Under the pieces are notes generated by a model that made no database searches, was not told the origin of the DNA, and was given only the letters and a program-made list of their open reading frames with translations. Below, in pieces: positions 1-15,400 of a stretch of DNA of 64,000 nucleotides; the stretch's first letter is position 1, and every line of letters begins with the position of its first letter. A program made the translations under genes and the position numbers. The stretch is from Lagopus muta (taxonomy: Eukaryota > Chordata > Aves > Galliformes > Phasianidae): assembly GCF_023343835.1 (NCBI RefSeq), contig NC_064437.1, positions 29,053,001 through 29,117,000 of the forward strand. Reading direction: 5' to 3'.

Positions 1-393
1 GAATTAGTCTACACATGCAAGAAATTTTAAGGTGACATGAGTGAGCCAAGGCTGTATGGTTGTGCTGCTGTAACACTCTAGCTAAATCAAAAACGTTCAA
101 GTGTAGCAGTTAAGTAGAGTTTATTTGTTGATTGGTTTTGCAAGCATAGCAAGCATATTCCTTTCCCATATTAATGAAGAGTTTAAAACAACGTTAATTC
201 AATATGAAAGTTCAACTTTTGGCTTCAAAAGGATATTTTCTTTCAAAATCTACAATAGTGTTATTATTTTTAAAATATTTTATGATTAAATACTGTTTTA
301 AACTAGTGTTCGATAGTATGCATCCTCCGTAAGGAGAAGAAAGAAGAAAAGTGCATTTGAAGTAGAACTCAGGTAATGTTATTAACTTTGCAG
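1..393 (+). other. TPR: End of TPR intron 1
   Basis: AT-rich non-coding sequence leading to the cag acceptor at 391-393. Exon 1 with the start codon and promoter lies outside the window. No other feature is seen here. Confidence 0.85.
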
Positions 394-498
394 AACAACA
401 GTACTTTGAAGTAGAAAAGCGTCTGGCTCAAAGTCAGGAGAGACTTGTAAATGAGACACAAGAATGTCAAACTCTCCGTGAGGAGCTTAAAAAACTTC
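394..498 (+). CDS. TPR: TPR exon 2
   Basis: Opens with the last two bases of a split codon and encodes [19 protein letters not shown] and the start of the coiled coil. Acceptor cag, donor gtgagt; ends with one base of the next codon. Confidence 0.93.
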
Positions 499-3400
499 GT
501 GAGTATTATTGCTTGTTCATAAGACTGGGCAAAGTTGTCACTCTTTAGTCCAGTATTGTATTGAAATGTCTTTAAGTTTTCACTAGGAGTTAAAATTCAT
601 AAAATACATTTATTATTTCTGCAAATAGAGACTTTGCTTTTAGTGAAATTTTCCATTTTAATGGGAAAAAAACTGTAATAGCTTTAGAGTCATTTACATT
701 TTGTTCTTCACTATAAATGCCTCTGGCCCCATGATGGTTTTAGTTTGTCACAGTACTGTCTCCCCATCCCATTTACTGGATTTTTGTTACAGATGCCTCA
801 CAACTGTTTGTTTTTATCTAATAGATGAACAGCTGAAGTTGCTGAATGAGAAAAATAAAGAGCTCGAAGCTGCTCAGGATCGTAATGCAGCCATTCAGGT
901 ACTGGAAGAACTAGACACAGTAAACAAAGAGTTGAGTTTACCTGTCTGATCCTGCAAAGAACACATACAGTCCAACTTGAAATTTGGTTCAGTACCAGTA
1001 CGTGTATCGATAAACATATTTACATGTCTTTGTGGACGTGTGAGCAAGATAACTGCATGTCTTTTTTTTTTTTTTTTAAGAAGTTAATGTTCTAGCAAAC
1101 TGAGTTACAGGTGAGCATAAGCCAGAGTAGATCCTTTTATTTGAATTTGAGTATATTCTTACCCCATCTGAAACCTACCAAAGTGTTCCAAAGTGACTTT
1201 AAAGTGAACCTCAGAAATCAAGGGTGTGTTTTATATTACTCCTTATCAAACACTGAGCTGCAAATTAGAGATCTGTTTTTCCTCCATCCTTTCCCCTACT
1301 CTGGTACAGTTTTCCTTGCATTATGCTCATAAGTGATAAGGAATCGCAGAATGAGTGACATTGGATGACTGATCCAGCAGAACACTAATTTGTGGAGCGG
1401 GAAGATAAAATATTGTTATACTAATTCTTCAAGCATGAAAGAGCTATCTGATGTTTCCATGCAGGGCTGTACTTCAGCTTTGCTGAAGTAGTTCATAGTG
1501 CTTCCTTAGAAGACAACGGCAATGCTTTGGCTTGTAAATCATGCAAGGGTATTCAGTTCGGGCTCCATTTTTTTCTTTTATGTGTGTTCATTCCTTGATT
1601 ACTCTGTTATCTTTTGTTTAACGAAATAAAACTGTTTCAATGAACTCCGTAGCTAACAAAGCTGTCCTGCAAAGCACGTTATAATTACATATTGTTCTAG
1701 ACAGTTCTTTTTGTTGTTTCTTTTGTATTTCTACTGGCCCTTTTGTTGATTTCATCTGCTTTATGTACAAAAATTTCCATTCTAGTCTTTGTTTGCATAC
1801 AGCTATAATCCTGTGGCAGTCTGGATCTCTATATCCCAGTTAAAAGGCAAAGGCATGGACTCTACCTATGCTGCTGTTGGAAGTTGTGTGATGCTTCTTT
1901 CTCTGCTTTATTGTCTGATATTAGACATTTTGTGTTTAAGGACATAAGTCCTGTTGGACATGAATAGCAGAATGATTTATGAGAAAAAAAATAAAAATTG
2001 AAACCTGTTATTTATTATGCACTAGAAGAAAAATGTGTTAACTTGCAGTTGTTTGACTTGTTCCCAGTGTGACAGAAACATTGGACTCAGTCATAGTTTC
2101 ATGTTATGTAGTTTAGACTGATTCAGTTGTCCATCATAGAAGCCTCTTATCCCAGTTTTCATTCGCTAACATTGGAGGGGGTAGCATTTAACACACTTCT
2201 CTGTGATGATAAATGTAAATAGTGACTAATCTCTCATAGAAAGCTGATCACATTTCTTTATTACTTTTTTTTAATCTTTTCAGAGCCATTTAGGTAGAGA
2301 AAAAGAAGAACTGGAAGCTGAGAAGAGAGATTTGGTTCGAACAAGTGAAAGACGATCTCAGGAAGTTGAGCATTTGAATGGTATAACCAAGAATATATTA
2401 ACAAATTGGTTCACATAATTATTCTAAGTAGAAGACTTACCTGAACAATTTTACAAGTATGGAATATCCAGTTAGTATAGGCAGTTCCAGAAAATGGATT
2501 GGAAAACTAGACAAAAGGAAGCAAAGCAGAAAGTTTTATGGTAATTGGAAAAAACAAAATGTCTTGCAACAGTCTGATAACAAATGTACATGATATGATT
2601 TTACATTTACAAAAAAAATCAAACAATATATCATTTTACAGTATACAATTATATACTTTATGTGTCATTTGTCCTCATTCTTTAGAACTTATTTGAATTT
2701 GGACAGTAATGAAAACTGATAGTTCTACAGTTAATTCTGCAATTAGCATTTTTCAAATATTGGTTTCGCTTTCCACAGAGGATGTTAAACGCTTAAATGA
2801 AAAGCTTACAGAAGCAAACACAGAAAAAGTGAAACTGCAGCTGAAGTTGGATGAACTTCAAACATCAGATGTTACTGTGAAGGTTAGTGGTTTTTCCGTG
2901 CATAACGCGTGTTAAGGCTAAAACTGCCAGTGAGCGGTTGTTTACAAGTGATGTGGTCATTTTGTCATTGTTGACGTTAAAAGTAGGTCAAGGCTATTCC
3001 TGCTACTTATGACTAATGACTTTGTTATAAAACTGATGGTTGCGGCTGGAGGTGACAAGTGTGTTTATAGAAGACAAGGAAAGACATCAAGTTAAATAAA
3101 CATGCCCAAGCTTCAGCCGTGGCAGTGGTAGCTGCTTTTGTCAATGAAACGTAGTGATTCTGTATCCACAAAAGCAGGTAAAAAGGAGAGAACCAATTGT
3201 TTGGTAAAAGGAGAAGAGGAGGAAAATTTTGATGTCTTAATGTATTGCTTTGATTAGGATAATATGTAGTTAAATGTTCCAAACTACGATAAATGTTGAG
3301 GAATGTGTGTCAGGAAGTTCTTAGTAGTCTGAGACCTGTAAGTCAGTATTGCCAATACAACAACCTCATTTGTGGTTACCATAAATCATTGTTACATCTA

Positions 3401-6400
3401 CTCTGTAGTGCTTTGTTAACTTCTTTTCTTTCTATGGAACCAGTACAATTGTGTTTTCATTTCTCTTTTTAGTACCGTGAGAAGAGGTTGGAGCAAGAAA
3501 AAGAACTGCTGCAGAGTCAAAACACTTGGCTGAACTCTGAGTTGAAAGCCAAAACAGATGAACTTCTACATACTGCCAGGGAGAAAGGCAGTGAAATCTT
3601 AGAACTTAAATGTAATCTGGAGAACAAGAAAGAGGAGGTATTTTTGAATTGAGTGCTTTCGCCTTTCTTTTCTTTTTTCCAAATTATACTTCCTGATTAG
3701 CTGAATTAAATGAAAACAAATACTTCATTAACTATTATAAGAAAAAGAAGTGTAATTTCTGCCAGCTGTAAAGAGGTTTTTCGTTTAACTTGTGAATTAT
3801 AAGGAATATATAGGGAATATATGAGTGTTGAAAATCAGAGTCAGAGATTTTAATGGTAAGCTAGAGATTTTGGCATCACTGATAACAAAAGGATATAACG
3901 ATATCATGCTATTAAAATGCATGGGAATATAATTCTCAATTGTGTAAGAAGCAGAAGAATCTGCTTTAACTTTTGGTGGGAGGGAGAGCAAGGAATGATG
4001 TGTTGTTTTTTTTGTTTGTTTTCCTGGAATCAAAATACATGGCAAAATCATATTTTTTGAAAATGTTCAGCTTTATTGAGTTTCTGTTTGGGTACTTAAG
4101 TAGTTTGAACTGTGTCAGTTGATCAGGTTTTCTGTACTGTTTTTCTCCTCTGAGGCTCATGAAGTTACATGAGCGGTTTGAAGATTGTCACTATTTCATT
4201 TAGCTGAATGTATGAGAGCCCATTAGAAATGTAAACTAATGCTCTTTCTGGTATCTTTGTTTGATTTTGAGTGAAAGACAGACTGTATTTTCTAAAATAA
4301 GTTACTAATTTGTATGATATAATGACAAATCTATACACGATACTCTCATTTACTGTTTGACAGGTTTCCCGGATGGAAGAACAGGTAAACAGCTTAAAAC
4401 AGTCTAATGAAAATCTTCAGAAACACGTGGAAGACCTTTTGAATAAACTGAAGGAGGTAGGGCAGCTTGAAGTGCATGTATAACAGCATTACAGTTGATT
4501 CTACAAAATAAAAAATGTGTGAAATTAATGGTGAATTGCTCCACACCCTGGCTCTTCTTTACTAGGCAAAAGAACAACAAGCTGGTATGGAGGAAAGATT
4601 CCACAATGAACTGAATGCCCACATCAAATTATCTAATTTGTATAAGGTAAGCTGATAAGTCAGCAGTACATGTTGTTAGCATTACTTGGGGCTGAGTTTT
4701 AGGTTTAAGAACATTGCACACTGATTGGCTGGTTGGTTTTCTCCCCCCATGAAGTGGTGGATTTGAGAAAGGCTATCTTACAGTACAAAATATTGTAAAA
4801 TGTCCTGTTTTAGGTAACATTTGTAATCTTAAGTTGTTTGCATCACATGGCAGTTTAATCAAAACTGCTTAAAACAGTAATTTTATGCTTACTGATTTAG
4901 TGCTTCATATCATATCATATGAGTTGTGTTTTATGATGTTGTATTGACAGTTAAAGCTTCTTACGTAGAGGTTGACTACGGAGGTGTTTTAGGTTTGGCT
5001 ATTTGAAGTTTACTGCAACAAACAGCACAAATACCAGTGATGTGGTTCAGGCAGCTGGATGTTATACAGTGTCAAATAAGCAGCCATCTAAGCAGGAATT
5101 TGTGTCGGTTGTTTTGTCAGCTCAGAGTGAAAAATATTCTGTAGTGTGTTAAGACAGCTGAAAGAGCCAGCTGACTGGTCCTCTGTTTATCTGCTGATTT
5201 CACGGATTAAGTAATCCTGTTTTGTGAGTTTTCATGCATTGATAGTTATATACCTAGCATTAAGTGCAATAGAATGCTTAATTTCTGCATGAGTATTTTG
5301 TCTGGTCAGATCATAGATGATGTTACCCCTGCCGAAGCATTGTACAGTCTTGTACTTCTGAAATCTTTAACTGAAAACAAACACAAACTGTGTATATAAT
5401 ATTTTGAATCTCAAATTCTTAAGGAGATCAAATTTGAATACTCAAAATTTCTTAGAACTGTTCCTTTTCTTCAATAAATAAAAAGCTAGTACCACCTATA
5501 AAGCAGCTAAAGGGCATGCCAACATTAGTTAGCTTTGTCGTAGCATATTGGTGTCTGATGTGTCTTACTTTCAGGTAGGTGTCTTGCATCAATTGAGATT
5601 TAATCCACGTGGAAACAGAGTTGTCCAGCTTAGGTGAATCTCCTACTATTTTACTCAAAATCTCTATAATTTTGGTCTGTTTGAACTTTATTATGAAGAT
5701 AGTTGCTCTTACTACATAGTAAAAAGTTACACGAAATGCTTTTATTTAGAGTGCTGCTGATGACTCAGAGGCAAAGAGCAATGAACTGACAGGTGCGGTA
5801 GAAGAGCTGCACAAGCTTCTAAAGGAAGCAGGTGAAGGTAAGCTTTGAATGAGAAGTGGAGGAACAGAACCTAACAACCTCTTTATAACTAAGTTGACAA
5901 GCTTTATAACTAAGTTGAGCATTTATGAAGGGATGATCCTTAGGATTTGGGGATGGAGGAAACGCTACACTTTGTAACAAACATTTTATGTGTCTATTTT
6001 AATTTCCTTGGAGGTCTGTGTGTACGAGGGAATCCTCAGATACACATGAAATTTTATTTTGAATGTTGAGGAGAGGACCTAATTTTGCAGCTTTTCTTTT
6101 CCATTTTATTTCTCAGTTTGGATTTCATTGATAAAAGGGCAGTTCTCATTTTATCTCTCTTCTATGTGAAGGTGATAGGCAGCAGTTCTTGTTTCTGTCA
6201 TTATACTGGGTATTCTTATAAGCATGAGCTTCTGCAAGCTCTGTAAAGTGGAGTTTAAAGTTTGTATGCCAACTTAGATTGTTCTAAGTGGGGGGGGAGA
6301 AAAATGAAAATTGCCTGTCAATTTTAGCTAATAAAGCAACCCAAGAGCATTTGGCTGAGTTGGAAGAGGCAAAAGCTGTAATGGAAAAAGAATTGAGAGA

Positions 6401-9400
6401 GAAGATAAGTAAGCTGGAAAAGGAACTGGAGAATGCTAACGATCTACTGTCAGCAACAAAACGTAAAGGTAGGAGTGACATTAGGAACTAAAATGCATAG
6501 AGCCTCAGACATTTTATCCTTACCAGTTTTCCATGAAATTAGTAATGCTGCATGTATATAGGGAATGCAATAATTCGTATGTAATGTGTATGTAGGTAGG
6601 TGTTTTTCCCCACTAGATAAATACATTTTTTTTTCAAGTTCCTCTGTTAATCTGATATATCTTTTCATATAAAAAGTAGAGGAAAATTTCTCTAATGCTG
6701 AATCCGTTCTACTGTTAATGGTTTTATGGTGACTATAGCATGAATGGTAGACTTCTAACGAAGAAATCTGTCCTTAAATTTTTATTTACTGCTAAATCTT
6801 GCTCATAATTGCTCTAGTTTTTTGTTGTTTTGTTTGTTTGTTTTTGGAAAGAAGAGCCTGTTTATTCAATACCTGTAGGAAGTTTGTGGAGGCAAGAGAA
6901 CAGTCCAAGAGGGAACAGAGGCATCAAGTACATTTGTTATCTCTGTAAGGAATGTCAACAAGTCCTCTGCAAAAGCTGTTCATAATTTCAAATTAAACTG
7001 GTTGAAAGGCCTAATGATGTGCAATAAAGAATATTAAGTATAATATCAATCACTTGCAACGTATACCTAGAGAAAACATTTCCACCAGTAACTTTAAGAA
7101 CTTAAAATATAATTATTTAGAATACACTAGTTGTAAAGTACAAAGGTATATGAGAACATTCTTTATTTTTAATAAAGAATAATTATAATGGTATTATTGC
7201 TCCTTTTTTTTTTTTTTTTTTTTTGGCTAATTGGTGGTATTATGTGTTCAGGAGCCATATTGTCTGAGGAGGAACTGGCAGCCATGTCTCCCACTGCTGC
7301 AGCAGTCGCTAAAGTAGTAAAACCTGGAATGAAATTAACGGAGGTAAGTGAGAAGAAATTTGCCAAGTTTCAAGGCCCTTGAAAAGCCAGCAGAGAGATA
7401 CTAGTAATGGAGGAGTGTAGATTTTCATTCACTGGCTGAGAACTGGTATAATTCCCAACTAAAGTAAACAAAATGTTGTGTTTCAGGCAGGCTTGACTAG
7501 CTATAATATTGGCATGTTTATGCAATATACATTTTAGATTCAACTTAGTATATTAAAACATACAGAAGTTTTGGTTTTGTGTCTTTTTTTTTTTGTTTGT
7601 TTTGTTTTGTTTTTTTTTGTATTCCTGGATTTTTTGTGTATGTGCCCACAGCTTATTTTCTGTATTTTTGACAGGACGTTTTCTTTGTTGATACATATTT
7701 GCATAATTTAGGTATTTTTTCTGCTGTGGGCTTGGCTTATACTTGAAGGAAAAAATGAATGTAATGATACATGAATGTGTAGATTTTTTTCCATCTGTCT
7801 ATGGAAATGTGTTCTTTTTGTTTTGGTCATTCTGTTCAGCCATAAAATTATATTCCATGCTTGCTATTTTCTATTGTGATACTACATTTCTATTTTTTTA
7901 TATTTCTATTATCTTTAGTTTTCTTAAGGTTTGTCACTTCTACGTGGAATTCTTTAATTGCATACAGTTGCACTGTAACAGTTTGCATTTCTGAACTGCT
8001 CTGCCATGGTGTGAGTTATAAGAACTTTTTTTTCTTTTTAAGTCAGTCTGGTTCCTTTGAATTAATTTGGTTACCACTGTATAAACCTACAGTGCTCTAA
8101 GATACCAAATGTGTAATTACCAGTGGTTCTTTGATATATCTGGCCAGATTTGTCTGTAAATAAATAAATAAAAATCTTGTGTTGCAGCTCTACAATGCAT
8201 ATGTAGAAACTCAGGATCAGTTGCTTTTGGAAAAGCTGGAGAATAAGAGAATCAATAAATATTTGGATGAAATAGTGCAGGAGGTTGAAGCCAAAGCACC
8301 AATTCTGAAACGTCAGCGTGAGGAATTTGAGCGTTCCCAAAAAGCTGTTGCTAGTCTATCTGCAAAGCTTGAGCAAGCTATGAAGGTTAGTATAAAAGGA
8401 AAAGAAGCACAAAAAATATGAAAAAAAAGAAGATTTTGATGTCTTTAATTCCAAAGACTGCTAAAATATGTATAAACAGGGTCTTTTGTTCAGCTGTTCC
8501 TGTGGGGGAAATGCCCATTAAACTTCACCTTGAGAATTATTGAGCTTTTACAGAATTACATTGTGTTTTACAGAAACAACATTTTTATTACTTTGAAGTT
8601 AGCCTTTAGATGTGATTTTTGTGGTGGAAAAAGAATATAGACTTCAGTGTTTCTATTAATGCACACTCTAATGAAGCATTATACGTCATGGCTTCTGATT
8701 CCTAAGTACATGAGGTTTAACCTTTTAACTTGAGGAAATAAAGCTTGATTTTAATTGAAAAAGTAAAGCTGCTGGTTAGTCTCGAAGTAAGCAAGATTAG
8801 TAAAAATCTGTTATGCATATTTAATTCACAGTGCATACCTCAGTAATTGACATCATATTTCTCTCTCTCTCTCTCTCAAAAAAAAAAAAAAAAAAAAAAA
8901 AAAAGAATTTTCTTGAATGAATTACTACATATTTTTTTAACTGCAGGAAATCCAGAGATTGCAGGAGGATGCTGATAAAGCCAATAAGCAGACCTCTGTG
9001 CTTGAAAGAGAAAACCAGAGACTGGAAATACAAGTGAAAGACCTCTCACAGCAGGTAGAACAAATGCTGCTGTAGTTTTAAAATGTGCTGTTTACAGTTT
9101 GTTTATTAATATAGTGCTGTTTTTCTAAATCTACTTGAAAGCTGTGTTCAGCTATGCTCATTCTTGGGCTGTCATAAGAATTATTAATAGCATTTCCCTG
9201 AGATAATATGATATTTACATTTCTGCTTACAGAACTGGATTAAGTTTATGGATAGAGGAGAGGCATCTTTAGAGTAATACCGTTCAACATCTGTCTGGAA
9301 AACTAAAGTATAATTTGTTTTTTGTTTTATTGGAAAGCCCAGTGGTAGGTTTCAGGAATTGAACACCAGAAATATCTACTTCAGATTTTGATGTGGTTTT

Positions 9401-12400
9401 CATTCTGCCAATCTGTCTTTTTAATAATGCATTTACCTCACAAGGATGTGTTTATTGTAACAGTTCATGTGTTGTAGGAAAAAGAAAATACTTGAAATTA
9501 TTTTGTAATACTGTTTTTTTTTTTCTGAATGAACTTTTAATACTATGTGCAAGTCTTATGCTAGATTGTTCTCTTTCAGATTCGTGTGCTGTTAATGGAA
9601 CTTGAAGAAGCTAGAGGCAATCATGTGATTCGTGATGAAGAAGTGAGCTCTGCTGACATCAGTAGCTCTTCCGAAGTAATATCTCAACATCTGGTGTCTT
9701 ACAGAAACATTGAAGAACTTCAGCAGCAGAATCAGCGTCTCCTGGTGGCTCTTAGGGAGCTGGGAGAGGCTAGAGAAAAAGAGGAGCAAGAAACAACATC
9801 ATCCAAGTAAATAATTTGTTCTTTCTATTGAAGTGTTTATACTGTGTAGTAACGGAATTACCTGCAAACTGTTCAATTTTTTGTTCTTACTGATTATGTG
9901 TATATAAGTTAATATATGCTCATGAGCAACTCCGTAATTGTGGTTTAACCTAGGAGAGGGAGCTCAGCACCACACAGCTCTTTGCTCATCCCCGCTCCCA
10001 GTGGGGTGAGGGAGAGAACTGAAAGGGGAGAAAAAAAAGTGGAACTTAAGAGTTGAGATTAACAACTATTTACTAAGACAGAAAAGGAAGTGGGTAAAAG
10101 ATTAATAATTACAATATATAATACAATAATCACACACACAAACACACAGAACAAGTGATGCACAGGCAGTTACTGCCCCCCCTTGCCAACTCCTCACTGT
10201 TTTCCAGTTCTTGGTTTTTTTGCACTATGCCATATGGGATGGAATATCCCTTTGGCCAGGTTAGGGCAGCTGTCCAGGTTCTGTCCCCTCCCAGCTCCTC
10301 GTGTTCTCACTGCCCCACCTGTGGGGGGCTGGGGAAATAGTTGAAAAGCAGAATGTCCTTGGCTTTGTGCAGCACTGCTCAGCAACAACTGAAACATTGG
10401 TGTGTTATCAACATTGTTTTTCTCGTGAAGCCAAAATACAGCATTGCACCAGGCATAGTGAAGGAGAAATCTATACTGTCTCAGCTGAAACCAGGACAGT
10501 AATATATAAGGGCAATTGTTATTAAGCAGATGCCATATTGCTGTATTGCTTTATGTCTCATCATTCCCCCTTCAACATTGTTTATTTGACTAATGAAAAT
10601 AATTTTTCTTCAAACATTCTTCCTAAACATTTTTTTTTTTCATAGATACACAGGTCTGAGAATACACAGTGAAATGACAGCCTATCATAAAATAGGAGTA
10701 GTCTGTGTGAAAATCTTTTAAACTTGTGACATTCAAGAAAAGTGATTGTCAGTCCTCCACTAAATGCAATTCCACACATAGATGTTATTCAAAGAAGATT
10801 AAGTTTTCATTTGTGCTGAGGAAAAAAGAAAAGCATATGGTCTATAAAGCTCATAAATAATGTGATTCTATATTAAACAGTCTCAGCATGATTTTCTGTT
10901 AATGCTGCTGTTCAAAGTTACTCACGTGAACAGAATTACCTCTATTCTGCCTTTCATGAAAGGGGACGCCTACTTTCTTTCAGTCATCTACAAAAATCAA
11001 GACCTTATGCCATTTTTCCCATATGTTTTCTGAAACATCTCAGTGATGCTTAGCTTTCAAAGGTAACGTGTACTCTGGAAGACTTGTCACAAAATCTGAG
11101 AAGTGTGTAACCTTGGTAAGCCTTGTTGTTATATTACTAAAAACAACTGGTCTTGGTTTCAGAATTTCTGAGCTTCAAAGTCAACTTGATGAAGCTCTCA
11201 ATGAGCTAGAAAAACTGCGTGAGTCACGTCATCATCAGTTGCAGCTCGTTGAGTCTATCGTTCGTCAGCGTGACATGTTTCGCATATTGTTGGCACAGAC
11301 CACGGGAGCTGTCATTCCTTTGCAAGGTCAGTTCTGTGCTTCTGTGCCAATTGTTACAAGCTTCCAGGGGTGATGCTAAAATGAGACTAGTAATTTCTGT
11401 TAATTTCCTATTCCACTTTTACGCTTAGTTAATTGAAGATCCATGAATTGCATTTGGACACATGATTCTATTTCTGTAGTGTAATAACTTCCACGTAATG
11501 ACTCGCCTGTAGTGGTGACTACATATGTGATGTAGTAGCATACTGTAGGTGTAAAGAATGGGCAGTCAGTCACTTGCTTAGGAAAACACACGACTTTCCT
11601 AGCAACATAGTATTGTTCTTAGGTTATATGATTTTCTGCTTTGCAAAGCCTTCATTCAGTTGTCATCTTTAAAATTTATTTTTTTCTAGCATCTGGTATC
11701 TTGCCAGAAGAGATTTCTCTTACATCTACTCCAAAGCGCTCAACTATACCTCAAGCCATGTCAACTCCAGCTCCAGCGTCAATGAGTGAGTCAGTGGAGA
11801 CTGCGGAGGCTAAAGCTGCACTTAAGCAGGTATTATTTTTTTTTTCAGAAAACACTGCACAAAGCTGTTATTGTGGTGTTGGTTTTGTTTTTTGTTTTTT
11901 TTTTTTTCACTTTTCTAAGCACATTGATGTCTATTCTTTGATGCAGTTGCAGGAAGTTTTTGAGAACTATAAAAAGGAGAAAGCAGAGAATGACAAGTTG
12001 CTGAATGAACAAAATGAAAAGCTTCAGGAGCAAGTCACAGAATTGAGGTCACAAAATGCAAAGATATCCACACAGCTGGAGTTTGCCTCCAAACGGTAAA
12101 CTGGCAATTTGTGTTACTTTATGTATGTGCTCTTAACAGAAGAATCACATGGTCTGCTTGATATAGGTTGCTTGGGAAGAGTTACCAGTTAAGTATCAGC
12201 ATTATCTATTTTGTTTAAAAAAAAAAAAAGAAAAATATCATAAGGGTGGGATTGAGAATATACCCCGTAGTTAAGTACAGGTAGAGGCTATCTGAAAACC
12301 AGTGCATATCAACATGAAATGTATGTCTGTGTACTTACACATCTTATGTTTAAATTTAAAAAAAAAAGAAAAAAAAAAAGTATGATGGCAAACATTCTTT

Positions 12401-15400
12401 GCTATGTTGTTCTCTGTGAAGTTATGAAATGCTGCAAGATAATGTTGAAGGCTATCGTCGAGAAATAACATCTCTACATGAAAGAACCCAGAAACTCACA
12501 GCAACAACTCAGAAGCAAGAACAGATCATTAACACTATGACTCAAGACCTGAGAGGAGCTAATGAAAAACTGGCAGTGGCAGAGGTGAGTACTACAATGG
12601 ATGAGGCTTCACGTATCCCAAGTTAGTGCTAGAATTTTTCTTAGAAGTTGTTAAAACTGGATGTGTGATAGTTTTAAATGTCAACTACTGTATTCGTAGT
12701 ATGTATACTTGTGTGTTTTTGAATCTAATGGTGTTTGTTTGCAACTTCACAGAAAATATCTCAAGTACTGAGTAAATATGGAATAAGATATCCAAGGTGT
12801 TTCAGTACCCGTATTTATATAGTAAATAGAATGTGATAAATGAAGCAGTTGTGTTATTACTGTTCTTGGCCTTGATTTATACCCTGTAGTTTTAAATCAA
12901 AAGCTTGCTGCAGTAGTATTAAATGACCATGCTGGTACTATCTGAAGTAAAAAATAAAGACCAGATTTGGGACAGATAACAAAATTTGTATTGTTTGCTA
13001 TCTTAAAGGTGAGAGCAGAAAATCTGAAAAAGGAGAAAGATATCTTGAAAATGTCAGATGTGCGTTTGACTCAGCAACGTGAGTCTCTACTGGTTGAACA
13101 AAGAGGACAGAACTTGCTACTTACTAATTTGCGAACTATTCAGGTATGGAATGTTACTCATGGTAAATATCTGTCAGTCTTCGGTAAATGTCAATTGAAA
13201 TTGACTTCCTGAGTCATAGAATAGAGTCTGAAAGAGGGTTGTTTATTTGTTACAAGTTGACACTAAACATAAATTATTTGAGCAACTTCTTTAAGATCTT
13301 TTTAATTCCTGTCTTGCATTTAAGATTTTGCCTGTGTAGATAATAGAGAGTTTTGAAATGATAAACAGGGTTTTTGCTTTAAGGTGGAGACAAAATGTGA
13401 AACAAAGAAAAAGGAAAAAAAAAGGTTGTGTGTTTTTATAATAGTAAAATTTACCAATGCTTGCCTTAATAAAGTATGCCTTAAAACAATAGGGGAATAG
13501 ACTATTGTTTTCAGTTTTTAAGGTAAACTTACTTTTGTAGCATAAATATGTAAGGTTGCACATTTTGTCATATTCAACTTTTGTAGAAGGCTTTTTGTTT
13601 TTTTAATCCCTGTATTAGACCACTTGAGTAATGGGTTTTCTCCTGATAATACTTATGTCCATATTATTAAAGAATATTTCAAAACTAAGTCTAAGTCTTA
13701 ACTGCTGTTTCATGTATAATTATTGCTCCATTTAGTAATTAGTGTGGTTAGAAGTGTTATGACAATAAACCATTATGAAGTGCTGCAATAATTCAGAAGA
13801 AAATTATTGAAATATGTTGTAAGCATACTGCATTATGTTCTTTTATCAGGGAATACTGGAGAGGTCTGAGACGGAAACAAAACAAAGACTCAATAATCAG
13901 GTAGAAAAGCTGGAGCGTGAGATATCTCAGCTAAAGAAGAAACTAGAAAACGAGGTGGAACAAAGACATGCTCTTACCAAAAATCAGGAGGTAAATATAA
14001 CTATGCTAAACTTGCCTTAGTAAAAATAAAGCAAGAGTTGAATGAATGGCTTCTGCCAGCTTGCAGTGGATTTTCAGATGTGAAATTTAGGAGCTCAGGT
14101 ATATTGGAACTTCCTGCTGTGTGTTCAGGTTCACATCCTGGATCTTAAGAGGCAGCTAGAGACTGAGACAAACCGTCATGTTCACACGAAGGAGCTTTTG
14201 AAGAATGCCCAGAAAGAAACTACAGTGTTGAAACAACAGCTTAATAATACAGAGGCTCAGCTAGCATCTCAGTCATCACAGAGGGCTCCAGGGAAAGGTA
14301 AAGATGTTTTCCTGCATTGAATTTCTCTTTATTTTAAACACTATTATGTGTAGAATGGTAAGATTCATTACAATTTAGAATTAAGGAGGAAATATAGTAA
14401 ATAATAAATCACCTCATTTTTGCAACCACAAATTTGAGTGAAAGATAACCAGGATGAGTTTTTAAAGTAAAATCAATGTCCAGCAGATTTTAAAAATGGA
14501 AAAAAGTAAAACCAAACTAAACGAAGAATCGCTTTTATTTTTATTTCAGGGCTTTTACATCTTTAAAGTATCTGTATTTAAGCAGCCAATTTTTTGTGAA
14601 TCAGCAGTTTGTTGTAAGCCATTCTTTTGTTTATAAATAACAACTTTCTTTAGGGATGCTTTATGAGGGTGATTTTATTTTCTTCTAATTTTTCTCCCAG
14701 TTATCCTCAAAAAATGTCAGTTTTTAAATGGAGCAGCTGTCTAAAAAGCTGAAGTAGACTTCCACAGTTAATGAATATCTCCTGATGTTATAGGTCAGCC
14801 TGGTACAAGTGAAGATGTGGATGATCTTGTAAGTCGACTAAGACAAGCTGATGAACAAGTCAATGACCTAAGAGAAAGACTCAAGACTAGTTCTAGCAAT
14901 GTGGACCAGTACAGAGCCATGGTTCTTAGTCTAGAGGAATCTCTTAATAAGGAAAAACAAGTAAGTAGTTAGCATCTAACACTCTTTATTAAAGCAAAAC
15001 GAGAAATATAATGGAAGATTTTACTTTTTGTTTGTACTGTGTTCTGTAGATTTATGGGAGGAATTAGAAAGCACCTGAGGGTAGTTTAGTTTTAGCACTG
15101 TAAAATAATGTAGTTAGATCAGACTTTACACAACTTCATTAAAAATACTTATAATGAAGGAAATATTAAATGTGTCTTGCAACATATTTTTAAAATGTTG
15201 AATTGTAAATTTGACTTAGCTTTGTACTTCCTTCAAAAGAGGAAATTCTTCCAAAAATTCTTCCTCGCTGTGATCATTGTTCTAAAAATATTATCTCTCA
15301 GTCAAAGCAGTTAAATCCATACCTTCTTTAGCTAAATAATAATCTTCAGTGATTCTGAAGAACATTCTTGATGTGTTCACTGGAAGAGCTTTATAACAAC

